Shown here in pieces: positions 9,776 to 20,060 of a DNA stretch of 64,000 nucleotides. The first letter of the stretch is position 1, and every line of letters begins with the position of its first letter. The position numbers were made by a program, and so were the translations under genes. The notes under the pieces are model-generated. The model worked only from the letters and a program-made list of their open reading frames with translations, had not been told where the DNA came from and did no database searches. Source of the DNA: Alphaproteobacteria bacterium (GTDB taxonomy: Bacteria > Pseudomonadota > Alphaproteobacteria > Caulobacterales > Maricaulaceae); assembly GCA_016124205.1 (NCBI GenBank), contig WGOD01000001.1:62001-126000 (forward strand), written 5' to 3'.

Positions 9776-10870
9776 TCACGAAGCGACGAGGTCTTCCGCG
9801 GGAGATCCGGTTCCGCTGCCCCTTCGGTATTCCCGCGGCGTCTGGCCCGTCGCCTCGCGGAAGGCGCGGTTAAACGGGCCGAGTGATGCGAAGCCGCTTT
9901 CCAATGCCACATCCAGAATGGACCGGTCGGCAAAGGCCGGATCGCGCAGCATCGCCTTGGCGTGGTCGATCCTGTAACGGTTCACGAAGCGATTGAAATT
10001 GGCTTCGCCGAGGCCCGACGCGATCGCGCGCGACACCTTGTAATCGCGCTCCTGCAGACGCCGTGCGAGGTCGGCGACTTTGAGCTCGGCGTCGAGATAA
10101 GCCCCGGACTCCACCAGCTTTCTGATCCGCTTTCCAAGCTCGAGATCTTCCGTCGTGGCTTCAGGTCTGAGGCTGGTAGGCAGGGGGTGGGCAAGGCGAT
10201 GTCGCAAGATGATCGACATGCTGGCGAGTATCGCGAGCGCGCATGCCGCCTGAATGGTGGCGGTTACGTCCGGCGATATGAAATCAAGCCGGCCGTGGTC
10301 GAACAGGAAGACGCAGATGCCTACGCCCGAACCGAAGCTGACGAGAAAGAGCAAGCGCATTCTCTTCTCGCCTGCCGCCATGCGCGGCCCCCACCCGTCC
10401 AAGCCTTCCCGGAAAGCCAGTGCGAGGGCGAGTGAACTGAAAAGCGTCTGCACCCCGTCCAGACGATCAGAGGTGCCTGCGATGAATTCGTCTCCGACGA
10501 GACTTCCGGCACCCGTCACCACCGCGATCTGATCGAAGATGGTTGGGATGAAGACGCCGGCCAGGATCAAGGCGGCGAACCACCCAGAGTCAAAATGCCG
10601 CCGGAACAGGGCGCGGGCTGTCAGCCAGAACACCGAACAGGTCGCACATGTCATCACGGCCAGGACCGGATAGGCCGGTCCCAACGCACGACCGAATACC
10701 TCAATCAGCATGACCGCGACGAAACCGGCGCAGAACACCGACCACAATCCAAACAGAGGTTGCGGCAGCCGTTTGACGGCAACGATGCCGATCCAGCCGG
10801 CCGCAAGGCCGGCGCAGGCGAGTTTTACGGTGGCAGCGAGTGCGAGCATGTCGGTCTCCATTCCCGCCAT
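9776..10870 (-). CDS. Membrane-integral AraC-family transcriptional regulator
   Basis: N-terminal multi-TM region then AraC HTH (VADLARRLQERDYKVSRAI...DVALESGFASLGPFNRAFREATGQTPREYRR). Confidence 0.85.
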   Translation of the reverse strand: MAGMETDMLALAATVKLACAGLAAGWIGIVAVKRLPQPLFGLWSVFCAGFVAVMLIEVFGRALGPAYPVLAVMTCATCSVFWLTARALFRRHFDSGWFAALILAGVFIPTIFDQIAVVTGAGSLVGDEFIAGTSDRLDGVQTLFSSLALALAFREGLDGWGPRMAAGEKRMRLLFLVSFGSGVGICVFLFDHGRLDFISPDVTATIQAACALAILASMSIILRHRLAHPLPTSLRPEATTEDLELGKRIRKLVESGAYLDAELKVADLARRLQERDYKVSRAIASGLGEANFNRFVNRYRIDHAKAMLRDPAFADRSILDVALESGFASLGPFNRAFREATGQTPREYRRGSGTGSPAEDLVAS

Positions 10871-11014
10871 GATGCCCCCGTCCTGAAATTTATTGCAAAC
10901 TCAGCAGAAAACTTCTCGCCGTTTTTCAAATCGGAGAGAACCCGCCTCCATTTCCCGACATGTCTGTCCGAAACCGGTCACTCCCCGGACCGGAAGCACG
11001 AAAAGGACCTGGTC

Positions 11015-11836
11015 ATGGCGGCAATCGACACTTCGCCTCGCAGAAGCGGAGGCTTCTCTGCCCGTTCAATTCTGAAGGCCACCGGCATTGTCTGGTTCAT
11101 CCCAGCTGCGATCGGACAATGGCTGTTTGCCTATTATGTGCTCGCCGCTTATGTGCCGGAAACTGCTTCGGGCGAATGGTCGCGATGGGATGATACCGGT
11201 CTGATCCAGGGCTTTACGGCCGGCGATCTGATCGGAAATCTGGCGTTTATCTCGCACACACTACTGGCCGCAGTGATAACGGTCGGCGGTACGATGCAAC
11301 TCGTCCCGCCGCTCCGAAAGCGGTTTCCCGCGATCCATCGCTGGACCGGCAGGATCTATATGACGGTGGCTGTCGTCCTCGCCGCCGGCGGTATCTGGAT
11401 GATCTGGGGGCGCGGCAGCCGTCTGACCGAAATCGGAGGCTGGGGCACGACGGTCAACGGCATCCTGATCCTGATTGTCGCGGCGATCGCGCTGAATTTC
11501 GCCATGCGGCGGCAGATTGATCAGCACCGCCGTTGGGCGATGCGGCTTTTCGTGTTGGTCAGCGGCGTATGGTTCACCCGGCTCGGCTACATGGCTTGGG
11601 CGATATTGACCGGCGGGGCGGGGATGAGCCGGTCTCTGGACGGTCCGTTCGACATGTTCATCGCCTTCGGAAGCTATCTGGTGCCGTTGGCCGTGCTTGA
11701 AATCTACCTTGCGGCCGGCGACAGCCGTTCAGGGGCGTTCAAGCTGTCAGCCGCAGGTCTGACACTCGCTGCGACCGCGGTCACTGCGATCGGCGTCTTC
11801 GGTGCATGGAGCTATATGTGGAGCCCGCACATCTGA
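11015..11836 (+). CDS. DUF2306-type multi-TM membrane protein
   Basis: GGTMQLVPPLRKRFPAIHRWTGRIYM, IDQHRRWAMRLFVLVSGVWFTRLGYM resemble DUF2306; start at ATG 11015 preceded by AAAAGGA. Confidence 0.8.
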   Translation: MAAIDTSPRRSGGFSARSILKATGIVWFIPAAIGQWLFAYYVLAAYVPETASGEWSRWDDTGLIQGFTAGDLIGNLAFISHTLLAAVITVGGTMQLVPPLRKRFPAIHRWTGRIYMTVAVVLAAGGIWMIWGRGSRLTEIGGWGTTVNGILILIVAAIALNFAMRRQIDQHRRWAMRLFVLVSGVWFTRLGYMAWAILTGGAGMSRSLDGPFDMFIAFGSYLVPLAVLEIYLAAGDSRSGAFKLSAAGLTLAATAVTAIGVFGAWSYMWSPHI

Positions 11837-11840
11837 CCGG

Positions 11841-12317
11841 TCAGATCGCGGTGCCATCGGACGGGGCGTAGATCTCGGCCAGATAGCGCCGCAGGTCCGG
11901 TTTTTCGGGCCAGGCGAGGATGTGGCGGACATAGGCGTCGCGTTCCGACGCGATGATCTGCAGATCCCAGACGCAGATGGATTCATGCGCGTTGGCGGGG
12001 CGCCAGCCCTGGCCCTCGTCGACGACGACGCGGATCGGCAGTTCGTTCTCGCGGTCCCACCAGGCCATGACGACGTAATTCTGGTTCCGGCCCTGGTGCC
12101 GGATCACGACCGCCGCGCCGGGCCGGTCTTCCGCGACGGCGGGTGAGGGCAGAAGGCCGCGGGCCATCGTCTCGCCCTCGACGAAGCGCGGATCGTCCAT
12201 CGCCGAGCCATCCCATGACAGGGAGTAGCGCTTGAACTTCCAGCCGTCCGATTCATCGAGCCCGTCATAAGCGACGGTGCGGGCGGCATAGCGGTGGTGA
12301 ACCTTGAACTGTCCCAT
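11841..12317 (-). CDS. Conserved hypothetical protein
   Basis: 158 aa ORF; 4-nt ATGA overlap with downstream HIT gene. Confidence 0.75.
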   Translation of the reverse strand: MGQFKVHHRYAARTVAYDGLDESDGWKFKRYSLSWDGSAMDDPRFVEGETMARGLLPSPAVAEDRPGAAVVIRHQGRNQNYVVMAWWDRENELPIRVVVDEGQGWRPANAHESICVWDLQIIASERDAYVRHILAWPEKPDLRRYLAEIYAPSDGTAI

Positions 12318-12751
12318 CAGTCGGTGAGTGCTCCTGCGATCTTCTCGGCGTGTGCCTTCAACTCGTCCATGTCCGCTTGCGTTCCGCCGTGGCGGCCAAG
12401 CGGCTTGTCCTCCCAGCGTGGTATGATGTGGAAGTGGATGTGAAACACGGTCTGACCGGCGGGGGCACCGTTGAACTGGGTGATCACGATGCCGTCGGGA
12501 TCGAGGGCGGTGCGGACCGCCTGCGCGATCCGCTTCACCCGCACCATGGCGGCCTGCAGCGCGTCGTCATCAAGGTCGAGGAGGTTTCGCGCCGGCGCCT
12601 TCGGCACGACCAGCGTATGCCCTGGCGATTGCGGGAAAATGTCCATGAAGGCGAGGACCGCATCGTCCTCAAAAACCTTCACGCAGGGCATCTCGCCCTT
12701 CAGGATTTTCGCGAAGATATTGCCGCTGTCATAGGCGCCGTCGAGGCTCAT
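12317..12751 (-). CDS. HIT family protein (HinT-like)
   Basis: DNIFAKILKGEMPCVKVFEDD...TVFHIHFHIIPRW (HxHxH). Confidence 0.95.
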   Translation of the reverse strand: MSLDGAYDSGNIFAKILKGEMPCVKVFEDDAVLAFMDIFPQSPGHTLVVPKAPARNLLDLDDDALQAAMVRVKRIAQAVRTALDPDGIVITQFNGAPAGQTVFHIHFHIIPRWEDKPLGRHGGTQADMDELKAHAEKIAGALTD

Positions 12752-12805
12752 GGCCGGACTCCGGATTGGTGACTCCGGTCCAGACTATCGCCCTCAAGCC
12801 TGCAT

Positions 12806-13270
12806 TCAACCGGCCGGCGATTTCGTTCGAGTGTATCCAGCCTCTTCCGCCGTGATCGGGTCAGGCCGTTCGGGACGGAAACGATGTCCGCAGGATTCGC
12901 ACGACCGGGTCGATACAACACGCGGCGGAACCGCCAGGGCCCATGTGCCGATTGCCAGCGGGTAGAGTGCTGCGAGCGCGAGGGCGAGTGGGCCACCGCG
13001 AGTCTTAAGCTTGCGGCTTTCGCCGCCGCATGCGGGGCAGGGGTAAAAGGGCTCGGCCGGCCGGCTGGCATTTGCGATCGAGAGGGCCTCTTCCGCAAGG
13101 GCTGCCGGGACCATCACCCGCGCGGCGGTGAAGCCGATCGAGAGGTATGGAAAGTAGGAGTGCATGTGCCGCTCGGGCACGACGACCGGGATGCCGGCGG
13201 CCTCCAGCGCGCTGGCCAGCACGATAGCGTGTTCGGGCTGCTGGAATTCGGCGATCGTGACAAGGCTCAT
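12806..13270 (-). CDS. DUF2007-like putative signal-transducing protein with C-terminal zinc-ribbon-like cysteines
   Basis: MSLVTIAEFQQPEHAIVLASALEAAGIPVVV; CPACGG and CESCGH pairs. Confidence 0.75.
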   Translation of the reverse strand: MSLVTIAEFQQPEHAIVLASALEAAGIPVVVPERHMHSYFPYLSIGFTAARVMVPAALAEEALSIANASRPAEPFYPCPACGGESRKLKTRGGPLALALAALYPLAIGTWALAVPPRVVSTRSCESCGHRFRPERPDPITAEEAGYTRTKSPAG

Positions 13271-13312
13271 GACGGAGAGCGTAGCCGTGCCGGGCGGCAA
13301 CTCAAGCGGGAC

Positions 13313-14458
13313 TCAGGCATCCGCCTTGAAGGGGCTTTCCGCGTCAATGGCGGCGATCTCGTATTCCACCGCTTCGCGCTCGCGATCGAGATAGTCGGCG
13401 ACGGCGGCGCGGAAGCCGGGATCGGCGATGAAGTGGGCGGAGTGGACCGCCGTGGGGCGGAAGCCGCGCGCCAGCTTGTGCTCGCCCTGCGCGCCGGATT
13501 CCATGCGCGAAAGGCCGCGTTCGATCGCGAATTCGATCCCCTGATGGTAGCAGAGTTCGAAATGCAGGGCGGGGCGGTCTTCCAGTCGGCCCCAATAGCG
13601 CCCGTAGAGCGCATCGGACCCGACGAAGTTCAGGGCCGCGGCGATATAGCGCCCGTCATGCTTGGCCATCACCATGAGGATGTCGTCGGCCATGCGCTGA
13701 TGGATCAGGTCGAAGAATTCGCGGTTGAGATAGGGCGAGCCCCATTTGCGGCTGCCGGTTTCCTGATAGCAGGCGAAGAAGACGTCCCAGTGGGCCGGGG
13801 AGAGGTCAGAGCCTGCGAGGCGTTCGATCTCGACGCCGTCCTGCGCCTCGCGGCGTTCCTTTTTCAGCGCCTTGCGCTTGCGGGAGGAGAGGTCGGCCAG
13901 GAAGTCGTCATAGCTCTGGTAGCCGCGGTTTTCCCAGATGAACTGCCGGTCGGTGCGCGCCAGCAGGCTGGCCCCGTTCAGGGCTTCGCGATCCGCCGCC
14001 GACGGGAAATTCACATGCCAGGAGGACACGCCCCACTGGGCGGTCAGCTGCCGCGCGCCGTCGATCAGCGCGCCGCGCACGTCCGAGTCGGGCGACAGAA
14101 GGCGGCGACCGGTGACGGGCGTGAAGGGGATCGCCGTGAGCAGTTTCGGATAGTAACGCCCGCCGGCGCGCTCATAGGCGTCGGCCCAGGCATGGTCGAA
14201 CACGTATTCGCCCATGGAATGCGTCTTGGCGTAAAGCGGCATCGCGCCGAGCAGGGCGCCATCCTCGTCCTCCGCGAGAAGGTGGCGCGGCAACCAGCCG
14301 GTCTCGTCCCCGACGCAGCCCGACGCTTCCAGCGCTTCGAGGAAAGCCCAGCTCAGGAAGGGGTCGCGCTCCGCGCCCGGCGGGTTCGCCAGCGCGTCCC
14401 ACGCGTCGGGGTCAACTCCGGACAGGCCCGGCACGGCTTTGATCGTCAGGGAGGTCAC
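13313..14458 (-). CDS. GNAT/FemAB-like N-acyltransferase (DUF482 / peptidogalycan family)
   Basis: DPFLSWAFLEALEASGCVGDETGWLPRHL...FELCYHQGIEFAIERGLSRMESGAQGEHKLARGF. Confidence 0.85.
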   Translation of the reverse strand: MTSLTIKAVPGLSGVDPDAWDALANPPGAERDPFLSWAFLEALEASGCVGDETGWLPRHLLAEDEDGALLGAMPLYAKTHSMGEYVFDHAWADAYERAGGRYYPKLLTAIPFTPVTGRRLLSPDSDVRGALIDGARQLTAQWGVSSWHVNFPSAADREALNGASLLARTDRQFIWENRGYQSYDDFLADLSSRKRKALKKERREAQDGVEIERLAGSDLSPAHWDVFFACYQETGSRKWGSPYLNREFFDLIHQRMADDILMVMAKHDGRYIAAALNFVGSDALYGRYWGRLEDRPALHFELCYHQGIEFAIERGLSRMESGAQGEHKLARGFRPTAVHSAHFIADPGFRAAVADYLDREREAVEYEIAAIDAESPFKADA

Positions 14459-14473
14459 GGATATATCAATGTC

Positions 14474-17400
14474 TTAGCGATCGGAAACGGAAGGCGGCCC
14501 CCCTTCTACCCGCGTCGCAACCGAAGTTCGGCCAAAGCGATTGCCGGCCTGAAAGCCTTCGTTGAACTCGATCCAGATTCGATAGGTTGCGGGATCGAAA
14601 GGCTGCGCATAATCGCGAGTCCTCAGAAAGACAGTGAACGTCTTGATCTCGTTCTCGCCGAATGAGGTTGTCAGTGAAGCACTTCGAGCGGTCACGCACT
14701 GCCCCGAAATGTCGGTTTCGCAAACCTGTAGCAATTCAAGACCGTTGTGTACGCCGCCGATCTGCACGTCGACATTGCCGTTCGCTTCTCCGATGTTCAC
14801 CGCTGCAACCGCGAAAGCGCGTGTTCCCGTCGGAACGAGATTGACGATGCCGTCCCCGGATTGTGTTTGCGCAATCGAAATGATGTCGGCTGCCGGTTCA
14901 CGGTAAGCGGCGATGATCAGGTCTTCTATCGGGTCGGGCGGTTCGACGGGCACGACATTGTCGCAATGGAAGGAAAACGAGGGTTCGACGGTGGCCTCGA
15001 TCGACGGCGTAACGGCAAGAACGAGCGTTTGAGCCGTCCCGGGAGCAAGGTCGAAGGTCGCGTCCTCACTGCCGATTGCGCGGTTCGAGGCATCCGTCAA
15101 ACGGTAGGAGAAATCATAGGAGATACCTTCACCGTTTGCTATCACCCGGCAGTTGCGGGCCGTTTCGCCGAAACGAGCGGGATTGATGACGGTCATGAAG
15201 ACTGTTGCGGTTTGTCCCAGTGTCACGCGCCTGACGGTCGGCAGAACAGCGGCTCGAAGGTGGTGATCATCATTGCGCGGCGCACCGTAGGTGAAGCGCC
15301 AGTACCAATTCGCGTCGTCACGTCCGACGCGGATCCAGTAGGTATGCCCCTCGGTGACGGCGAATGGCAGATTCCTGCTTTCGCTGTCGTCTTCTCCGTT
15401 GGACGGTGCCGACGTCATTTCCAATTGGGCGATGGGTTCGAGCAATGACCAGTCATCCGTTGGTGCGTGATCGTCCGCACCGTCTGTCCGTTCGAACACA
15501 GCAAAGGTCGTGATGCGGTTGTTGTCAGCGATCCGGTCGGCGAGGGACGCCGTTCCTGTGTAAGGCGCCGTCCAAACAAACCAATGCCGCGCAGCATGGC
15601 TTTGACCGAGAGACGGTTCACCCGGAAGCGGTTCGACCGCGTTGCTGCCGAAACGCTGTACGCTGCCTGACCCGCCATTGAGCCGGATCGCTTCCCATGG
15701 CGCACTTCCACTCAGATTGTCGTTTCCCGAGGTCCGGATTCTTATTTGTGCGCCGTCAGAAACGGGGTCGGCAAGGGCGATGTAAACCGTCTGGCCAGCA
15801 CGGGCATGGAACGGGAAATCCCGAATCCTTCCGGTTCCGACGGGACCCGTATCGAGCCGGCGCGCGGCAAGATTGTCCGGTCCACCTGAGTACACCCCCG
15901 ACGATGCAGCGCTCGTCTCGACAAGATAGGTCCGGGTTTCAGGTGGTGTAAAAGCAAACCAAATCGAATTGGTTGCTGAGTCCGGATGCGTTTCTCCAGC
16001 CTCGACTGTGGCGAGCGCCAAGTTCACGTTCGCGTAGGCGCTTCGCAGACCGAGCGGTGCGGCATTCGCGAAATTATCGTTCGGCGGGCGGAACTCAACG
16101 AAAAGGTCGCGGACGATCGACCTTTGCGGCGTCTCGAAGACGAGCACCGCTGCATAGCGGCCTTCGGCCAGCACCCGCGCGGGGCTGACGAAAATGCTGA
16201 CCGAGGCGCCGGGTTCGATCGCGCCCGACAATTGTTCAAACTGGCCATCTGCGGCAGCGCCGGGCGGGGTAAGCGAAAAATCGAGCCAGGCAACGGAGGA
16301 ATGAACCGACCAGTTCTGTACGGTCGAGCCGGTGTTCGTCAGAACATACTGGGCGTAGTCGTTTGCAGAACGCGCCGACACCGTGTTCGCGCCATCGGGA
16401 CTGACCCTTATCTGGGTTGCCGGCTCGTTCCCACTGGAAAGCGCGGCAATCGCGAGGTCGAGGCGCAAGGACGGAACCGGCGGGTTCGCATCATCCCAGA
16501 TGACCGGCTTACCTGCCATCGACATCGCGTTCAGGATCTCGTCGGAACCCATTCCGGGAAAAAGGGACGCGGCGACTGCAAATCCGCCGGCCACATGAGG
16601 CGCGGCCATTGATGTTCCAGACTGGGTCGAGACGGGCGGCGAGTTGCCGGAATGTCCGGCGGCCGATATGTCCTGACCGGGCGCCGCGAGGTCGGTCAGT
16701 TCAGAGACATTTGCAAAACCCGCGATCCGCGCCGAACCGCTGGTGGCGGTCACCGACACGGTGTGAGTGATGCAGGCGGGACTCGACATTTGCCCCTCGG
16801 CGCCATCATTCCCGGCCGCAACGACGGTGGTGATATGGGCGGTCTTGAGCTGGCTGATGATGCCGGCTCGCGGATCGCTGTTGCATGAGCCGGTTCGGGG
16901 CGCTCCCCCCAGACTCATGTTAATCACATCGACACCGAGCGTTTCACGGTTGGCGTATATCCATTCCAGTGCGGCGATCTGGTCCGAGACGTAAGACACA
17001 GTGCAGCGATTTCCGACCGGACAATCATTCGGCACCAGGCGCATTTCCGAGAATACCTGAACCGCAACGATGTTCGCTCCCGGCGCCACGCCGGAATAAG
17101 GGTAGCTGCCTCCTGGCGCCCCGGCGGCAATGCTCGCGACATGCGTGCCATGAAAACAGGCTTCAATCGGGTCGTCGTCGAAGCAATAGTTCGCGGCGCG
17201 AGGCGAATTTGTATCTACCGCCGCTCCGCCAATACAGGATGAAACGGTTCCATCGCCTGCGACCTGGCTCGAAAAGCAAGCCGAGCCGGTGATGCGGCCT
17301 GTGAACGCCGGATGGTCGTAGTCTATACCGGTGTCGAGGATCGCAATCGTCGCTCCGGCGCCGTTTATACCGCCAGAGTGCAGCACGTTCGCGCCGATTT

Positions 17401-17845
17401 CGGCGATCGAGACATCAAGGGTTACGCGATCCCATTCATCCGTCTCGATCCGCACCACTCCCGGATCGGCGGCCAGCGCCTCGATCTCTTCCCGTGTCAG
17501 ATACATCGCGGCGGCAGGCGTGAAGTCGAACGCGCGATGGAGACGCGCCTCTGTGGCGTCGCCCGCTGCGAGTTCGGCGGAGGATGCCGCAAAGACGCGG
17601 GCGAAGATGGCTTCTCTTTGCTCCGTGATCGAGGCCGTCAGCGCGGAATCAGCGGCTTCGCTGCCCACCGCGTCGTTCGCTAGGGGCATGTGCCTGAAGG
17701 TGACGATCACTCGGGCGCGGTCGCCCGCTGCGAGTTGTGTTTCGGTCCGGTTTTCGAACTCGAGAGTCGCTTGCCGGGCCAAGGCAGGCGACGCAACCAT
17801 CAGGAATAGACACGCCGTCACAACGGCCTTGGCAAAGCGCATCAT
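14474..17845 (-). CDS. Secreted subtilisin-like S8 serine peptidase, 1123 aa
   Basis: Signal peptide; catalytic triad motifs AILDTGIDYDHP, FHGTHVASIAAG, GTSMAAPHVAGG; propeptide-like region and long C-terminal beta-rich region. Confidence 0.93.
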   Translation of the reverse strand: MMRFAKAVVTACLFLMVASPALARQATLEFENRTETQLAAGDRARVIVTFRHMPLANDAVGSEAADSALTASITEQREAIFARVFAASSAELAAGDATEARLHRAFDFTPAAAMYLTREEIEALAADPGVVRIETDEWDRVTLDVSIAEIGANVLHSGGINGAGATIAILDTGIDYDHPAFTGRITGSACFSSQVAGDGTVSSCIGGAAVDTNSPRAANYCFDDDPIEACFHGTHVASIAAGAPGGSYPYSGVAPGANIVAVQVFSEMRLVPNDCPVGNRCTVSYVSDQIAALEWIYANRETLGVDVINMSLGGAPRTGSCNSDPRAGIISQLKTAHITTVVAAGNDGAEGQMSSPACITHTVSVTATSGSARIAGFANVSELTDLAAPGQDISAAGHSGNSPPVSTQSGTSMAAPHVAGGFAVAASLFPGMGSDEILNAMSMAGKPVIWDDANPPVPSLRLDLAIAALSSGNEPATQIRVSPDGANTVSARSANDYAQYVLTNTGSTVQNWSVHSSVAWLDFSLTPPGAAADGQFEQLSGAIEPGASVSIFVSPARVLAEGRYAAVLVFETPQRSIVRDLFVEFRPPNDNFANAAPLGLRSAYANVNLALATVEAGETHPDSATNSIWFAFTPPETRTYLVETSAASSGVYSGGPDNLAARRLDTGPVGTGRIRDFPFHARAGQTVYIALADPVSDGAQIRIRTSGNDNLSGSAPWEAIRLNGGSGSVQRFGSNAVEPLPGEPSLGQSHAARHWFVWTAPYTGTASLADRIADNNRITTFAVFERTDGADDHAPTDDWSLLEPIAQLEMTSAPSNGEDDSESRNLPFAVTEGHTYWIRVGRDDANWYWRFTYGAPRNDDHHLRAAVLPTVRRVTLGQTATVFMTVINPARFGETARNCRVIANGEGISYDFSYRLTDASNRAIGSEDATFDLAPGTAQTLVLAVTPSIEATVEPSFSFHCDNVVPVEPPDPIEDLIIAAYREPAADIISIAQTQSGDGIVNLVPTGTRAFAVAAVNIGEANGNVDVQIGGVHNGLELLQVCETDISGQCVTARSASLTTSFGENEIKTFTVFLRTRDYAQPFDPATYRIWIEFNEGFQAGNRFGRTSVATRVEGGPPSVSDR

Positions 17846-17959
17846 TCCCGAACTCCCCCGGACACAACCGGAAGGAGCATGCCCGAAACCCGCGCAATTG
17901 CGAAGCCAAATCCCTTGTCAGACAGGAATTTGAACAATGTGGCGGCCAGGCGGGAAGGT

Positions 17960-18433
17960 TTACGAACGCACCTCGATCACCGCATCGATCTCAACCGCCG
18001 CGCCGAGCGGCAGGACCGGGCAGGATACTGCCGAGCGGGCGTGGCGGCCCGCATCGCCGAAGGCCGCGACCATCAGGTCGGAACATCCGTTGATGACTTT
18101 CGGGATGTCGGTGAAGTCCGGCGCGGCACAGACGAAGCCGCCGAGCTTCACCACGCGCACGACCCGGGACAGGTCGCCATCGCAGGCGGACTTGAACTGG
18201 GCGATCAGATTGATGGCGCACAGTGTCGCGGCGGCCTGACCGGCTTCGATGTCCATGTCGGCGCCGAGCCGGCCGGTCACGAGGCCGTTCGGACCCATCG
18301 AGATCTGGCCGGAAACGAAGACCTGATGGCCGGACCGGACCCAGGGCACATAGTTCGCGACCGGGGCGACCGGTTCGGGCAGGGTGATGCCCAGTTCGGA
18401 CAGGCGGCGTTCGGCGTCGGACATGGTGCTCAT
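17960..18433 (-). CDS. RidA (YjgF/YER057c/UK114) family protein
   Basis: VFVSGQISMGPNGLVTGRLGADMDIEAGQAAATLCAINLIAQFK; PVLPLGAAVEIDAV. Confidence 0.88.
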   Translation of the reverse strand: MSTMSDAERRLSELGITLPEPVAPVANYVPWVRSGHQVFVSGQISMGPNGLVTGRLGADMDIEAGQAAATLCAINLIAQFKSACDGDLSRVVRVVKLGGFVCAAPDFTDIPKVINGCSDLMVAAFGDAGRHARSAVSCPVLPLGAAVEIDAVIEVRS

Positions 18434-18547
18434 CTCCCTTGGACAGGAGACCGGAATAGGCGCAGAGCCCGGTCCGGCGCAAGCGGCTTGACTTGACGCG
18501 CGCGTCATCCGGCACAGTGAACGCCATTCCTCCCCGGAGCCTGCAGC

Positions 18548-19408
18548 ATGAGCGGTATCAAGACCGAAACCCTGACCATCAAGGCACTCGACGGCTATCC
18601 GCTGTCGGCCCTCAGCGTGGTTCCCGAACAGCCCAAGGCAGCCGTGCTGATATCCTCCGGGACCGGCTTCCCGAAGGAGTTCTATCGCCGCTTCGCCGAG
18701 GCTGGTGCCGCGCGCGGCTATGCCTGCCTGCTCTATGATTATCGCGGGATTGCCGGATCAGCGCCGAAGCGGATGCGCGGATTCAAGGCGTCCACACTGA
18801 TGTGGGGCAAGCGCGACATGCCCGCGGCCATCAACGCCGCGATGGCACTGGCGCCGGGCAAACCGTTGTTCACCGCCGGGCACAGCGTCGGCGGACACCT
18901 GATCGGCTTTTGTCCGAACAGCGACCGCGCCCGCGCCCATGCCTTCATCAATGTCGGGTCCGGCTATTGGGGTCAGCACAAGCCACACTACAGGCCGCAA
19001 GTGCTGTTTTTCTGGCTGGTGTATGGCCCGGCCTGCCTGGCGGCGCTGGGGCATATTCCGGCCGGTGGCTTGTGGGGCGGCACGGCCTTGCCCAAGGGTG
19101 TCTTCACCCAGTGGCGGCGCTGGTGCTTCAACCCCCGCTATTATGGCGGCGAACTCGACCGGCTGCAGCCGAACTGGTTCAGCCGGGTTCGCGAGCCGAT
19201 CCGCTCCTGGGGCATGACGGACGACCCGATCGCGACGAAGGCGGCCTCGGAAACGATCCTCCATCTGTATGAGAATTCAAACGCGGACGAGGTCTGGCTG
19301 TCGCCGGGCGATCTGGGGCAGGACTCCGTGGGACATCAGGGTCTGTTCACGCGCAAGGGCGAGGCGTTCTGGCCTCAGCCGTTCGACTGGTTCGACACCC
19401 ATCTGTGA
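18548..19408 (+). CDS. Alpha/beta hydrolase
   Basis: TAGHSVGGHLIG nucleophile elbow; SPGDLGQDSVGHQGLF C-terminal His region. Confidence 0.85.
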   Translation: MSGIKTETLTIKALDGYPLSALSVVPEQPKAAVLISSGTGFPKEFYRRFAEAGAARGYACLLYDYRGIAGSAPKRMRGFKASTLMWGKRDMPAAINAAMALAPGKPLFTAGHSVGGHLIGFCPNSDRARAHAFINVGSGYWGQHKPHYRPQVLFFWLVYGPACLAALGHIPAGGLWGGTALPKGVFTQWRRWCFNPRYYGGELDRLQPNWFSRVREPIRSWGMTDDPIATKAASETILHLYENSNADEVWLSPGDLGQDSVGHQGLFTRKGEAFWPQPFDWFDTHL

Positions 19409-19484
19409 GCGCTGCGGCAGTCCGGCACTTGATTGCGCTATCGCCCCGGTTCCATCATACGGTCCGGGACCGGCGGGGGGTGGC

Positions 19485-20060
19485 ATGCGAATTCTGACAG
19501 GACTGGTGATCGCGTTGGCGTGGGCAGGCATTGCGTCGGCCCAGGAGACCGGTTGCGCCTACGACCCCCAAGCCTTCGTGGCCCAGGATTACGAGACGTT
19601 CAACACGGCTCCCGAAGGCTGGCAGGCGTTGGCGATAAATGATTGCTATATCGAGGCGGCCGAGGCGATTTCTGCCTGGCACAGGGCGCATGCATCGGAT
19701 CTCAGCGCCGATCAGCTGCGCACACTGACATGGAATGCCGGACTGATGCGGGGTGCGGGCGGGGACTACCAGTCCGCCATCTTCCTGTTCCGCCAGACCT
19801 TTCCCGAGCGCGGGCAGGCCGCAGCCGGTCACTACTACACCTATGCGATGATTGCGTTTCTGGAGCGCGACCGGGAGGGGTTGCAGCGCGTCCGTGATGC
19901 GCTGGCCAGCATGCCGGAACCCGAGGGCGGGGTGCCGAACGGGGCAGACTGGCCGCCCAATCTGCAATCGGTCGATAACCTGCTGACCTGTTTCGACAGC
20001 CCGTTCGGCTGGGCGGTCGCGGGCTATTGCGGCGACGAAGCCGAGGCTGCGGCCGAGTAG
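19485..20060 (+). CDS. Hypothetical secreted protein
   Basis: Signal peptide MRILTGLVIALAWAGIASAQ; conserved-looking Cys; TPR-like helical content. Confidence 0.7.
   Translation: MRILTGLVIALAWAGIASAQETGCAYDPQAFVAQDYETFNTAPEGWQALAINDCYIEAAEAISAWHRAHASDLSADQLRTLTWNAGLMRGAGGDYQSAIFLFRQTFPERGQAAAGHYYTYAMIAFLERDREGLQRVRDALASMPEPEGGVPNGADWPPNLQSVDNLLTCFDSPFGWAVAGYCGDEAEAAAE

Noticed and set aside
7444-9933. 829-aa minus-strand ORF antisense to clpA
   Set aside because: Overlaps a clear ClpA gene; long antisense frames are expected from high GC and codon bias; Arg/His-rich translation without domains.
12884-14665. 593-aa plus ORF spanning DUF2007 and GNAT genes
   Set aside because: Antisense to two recognisable genes; no domain signal.
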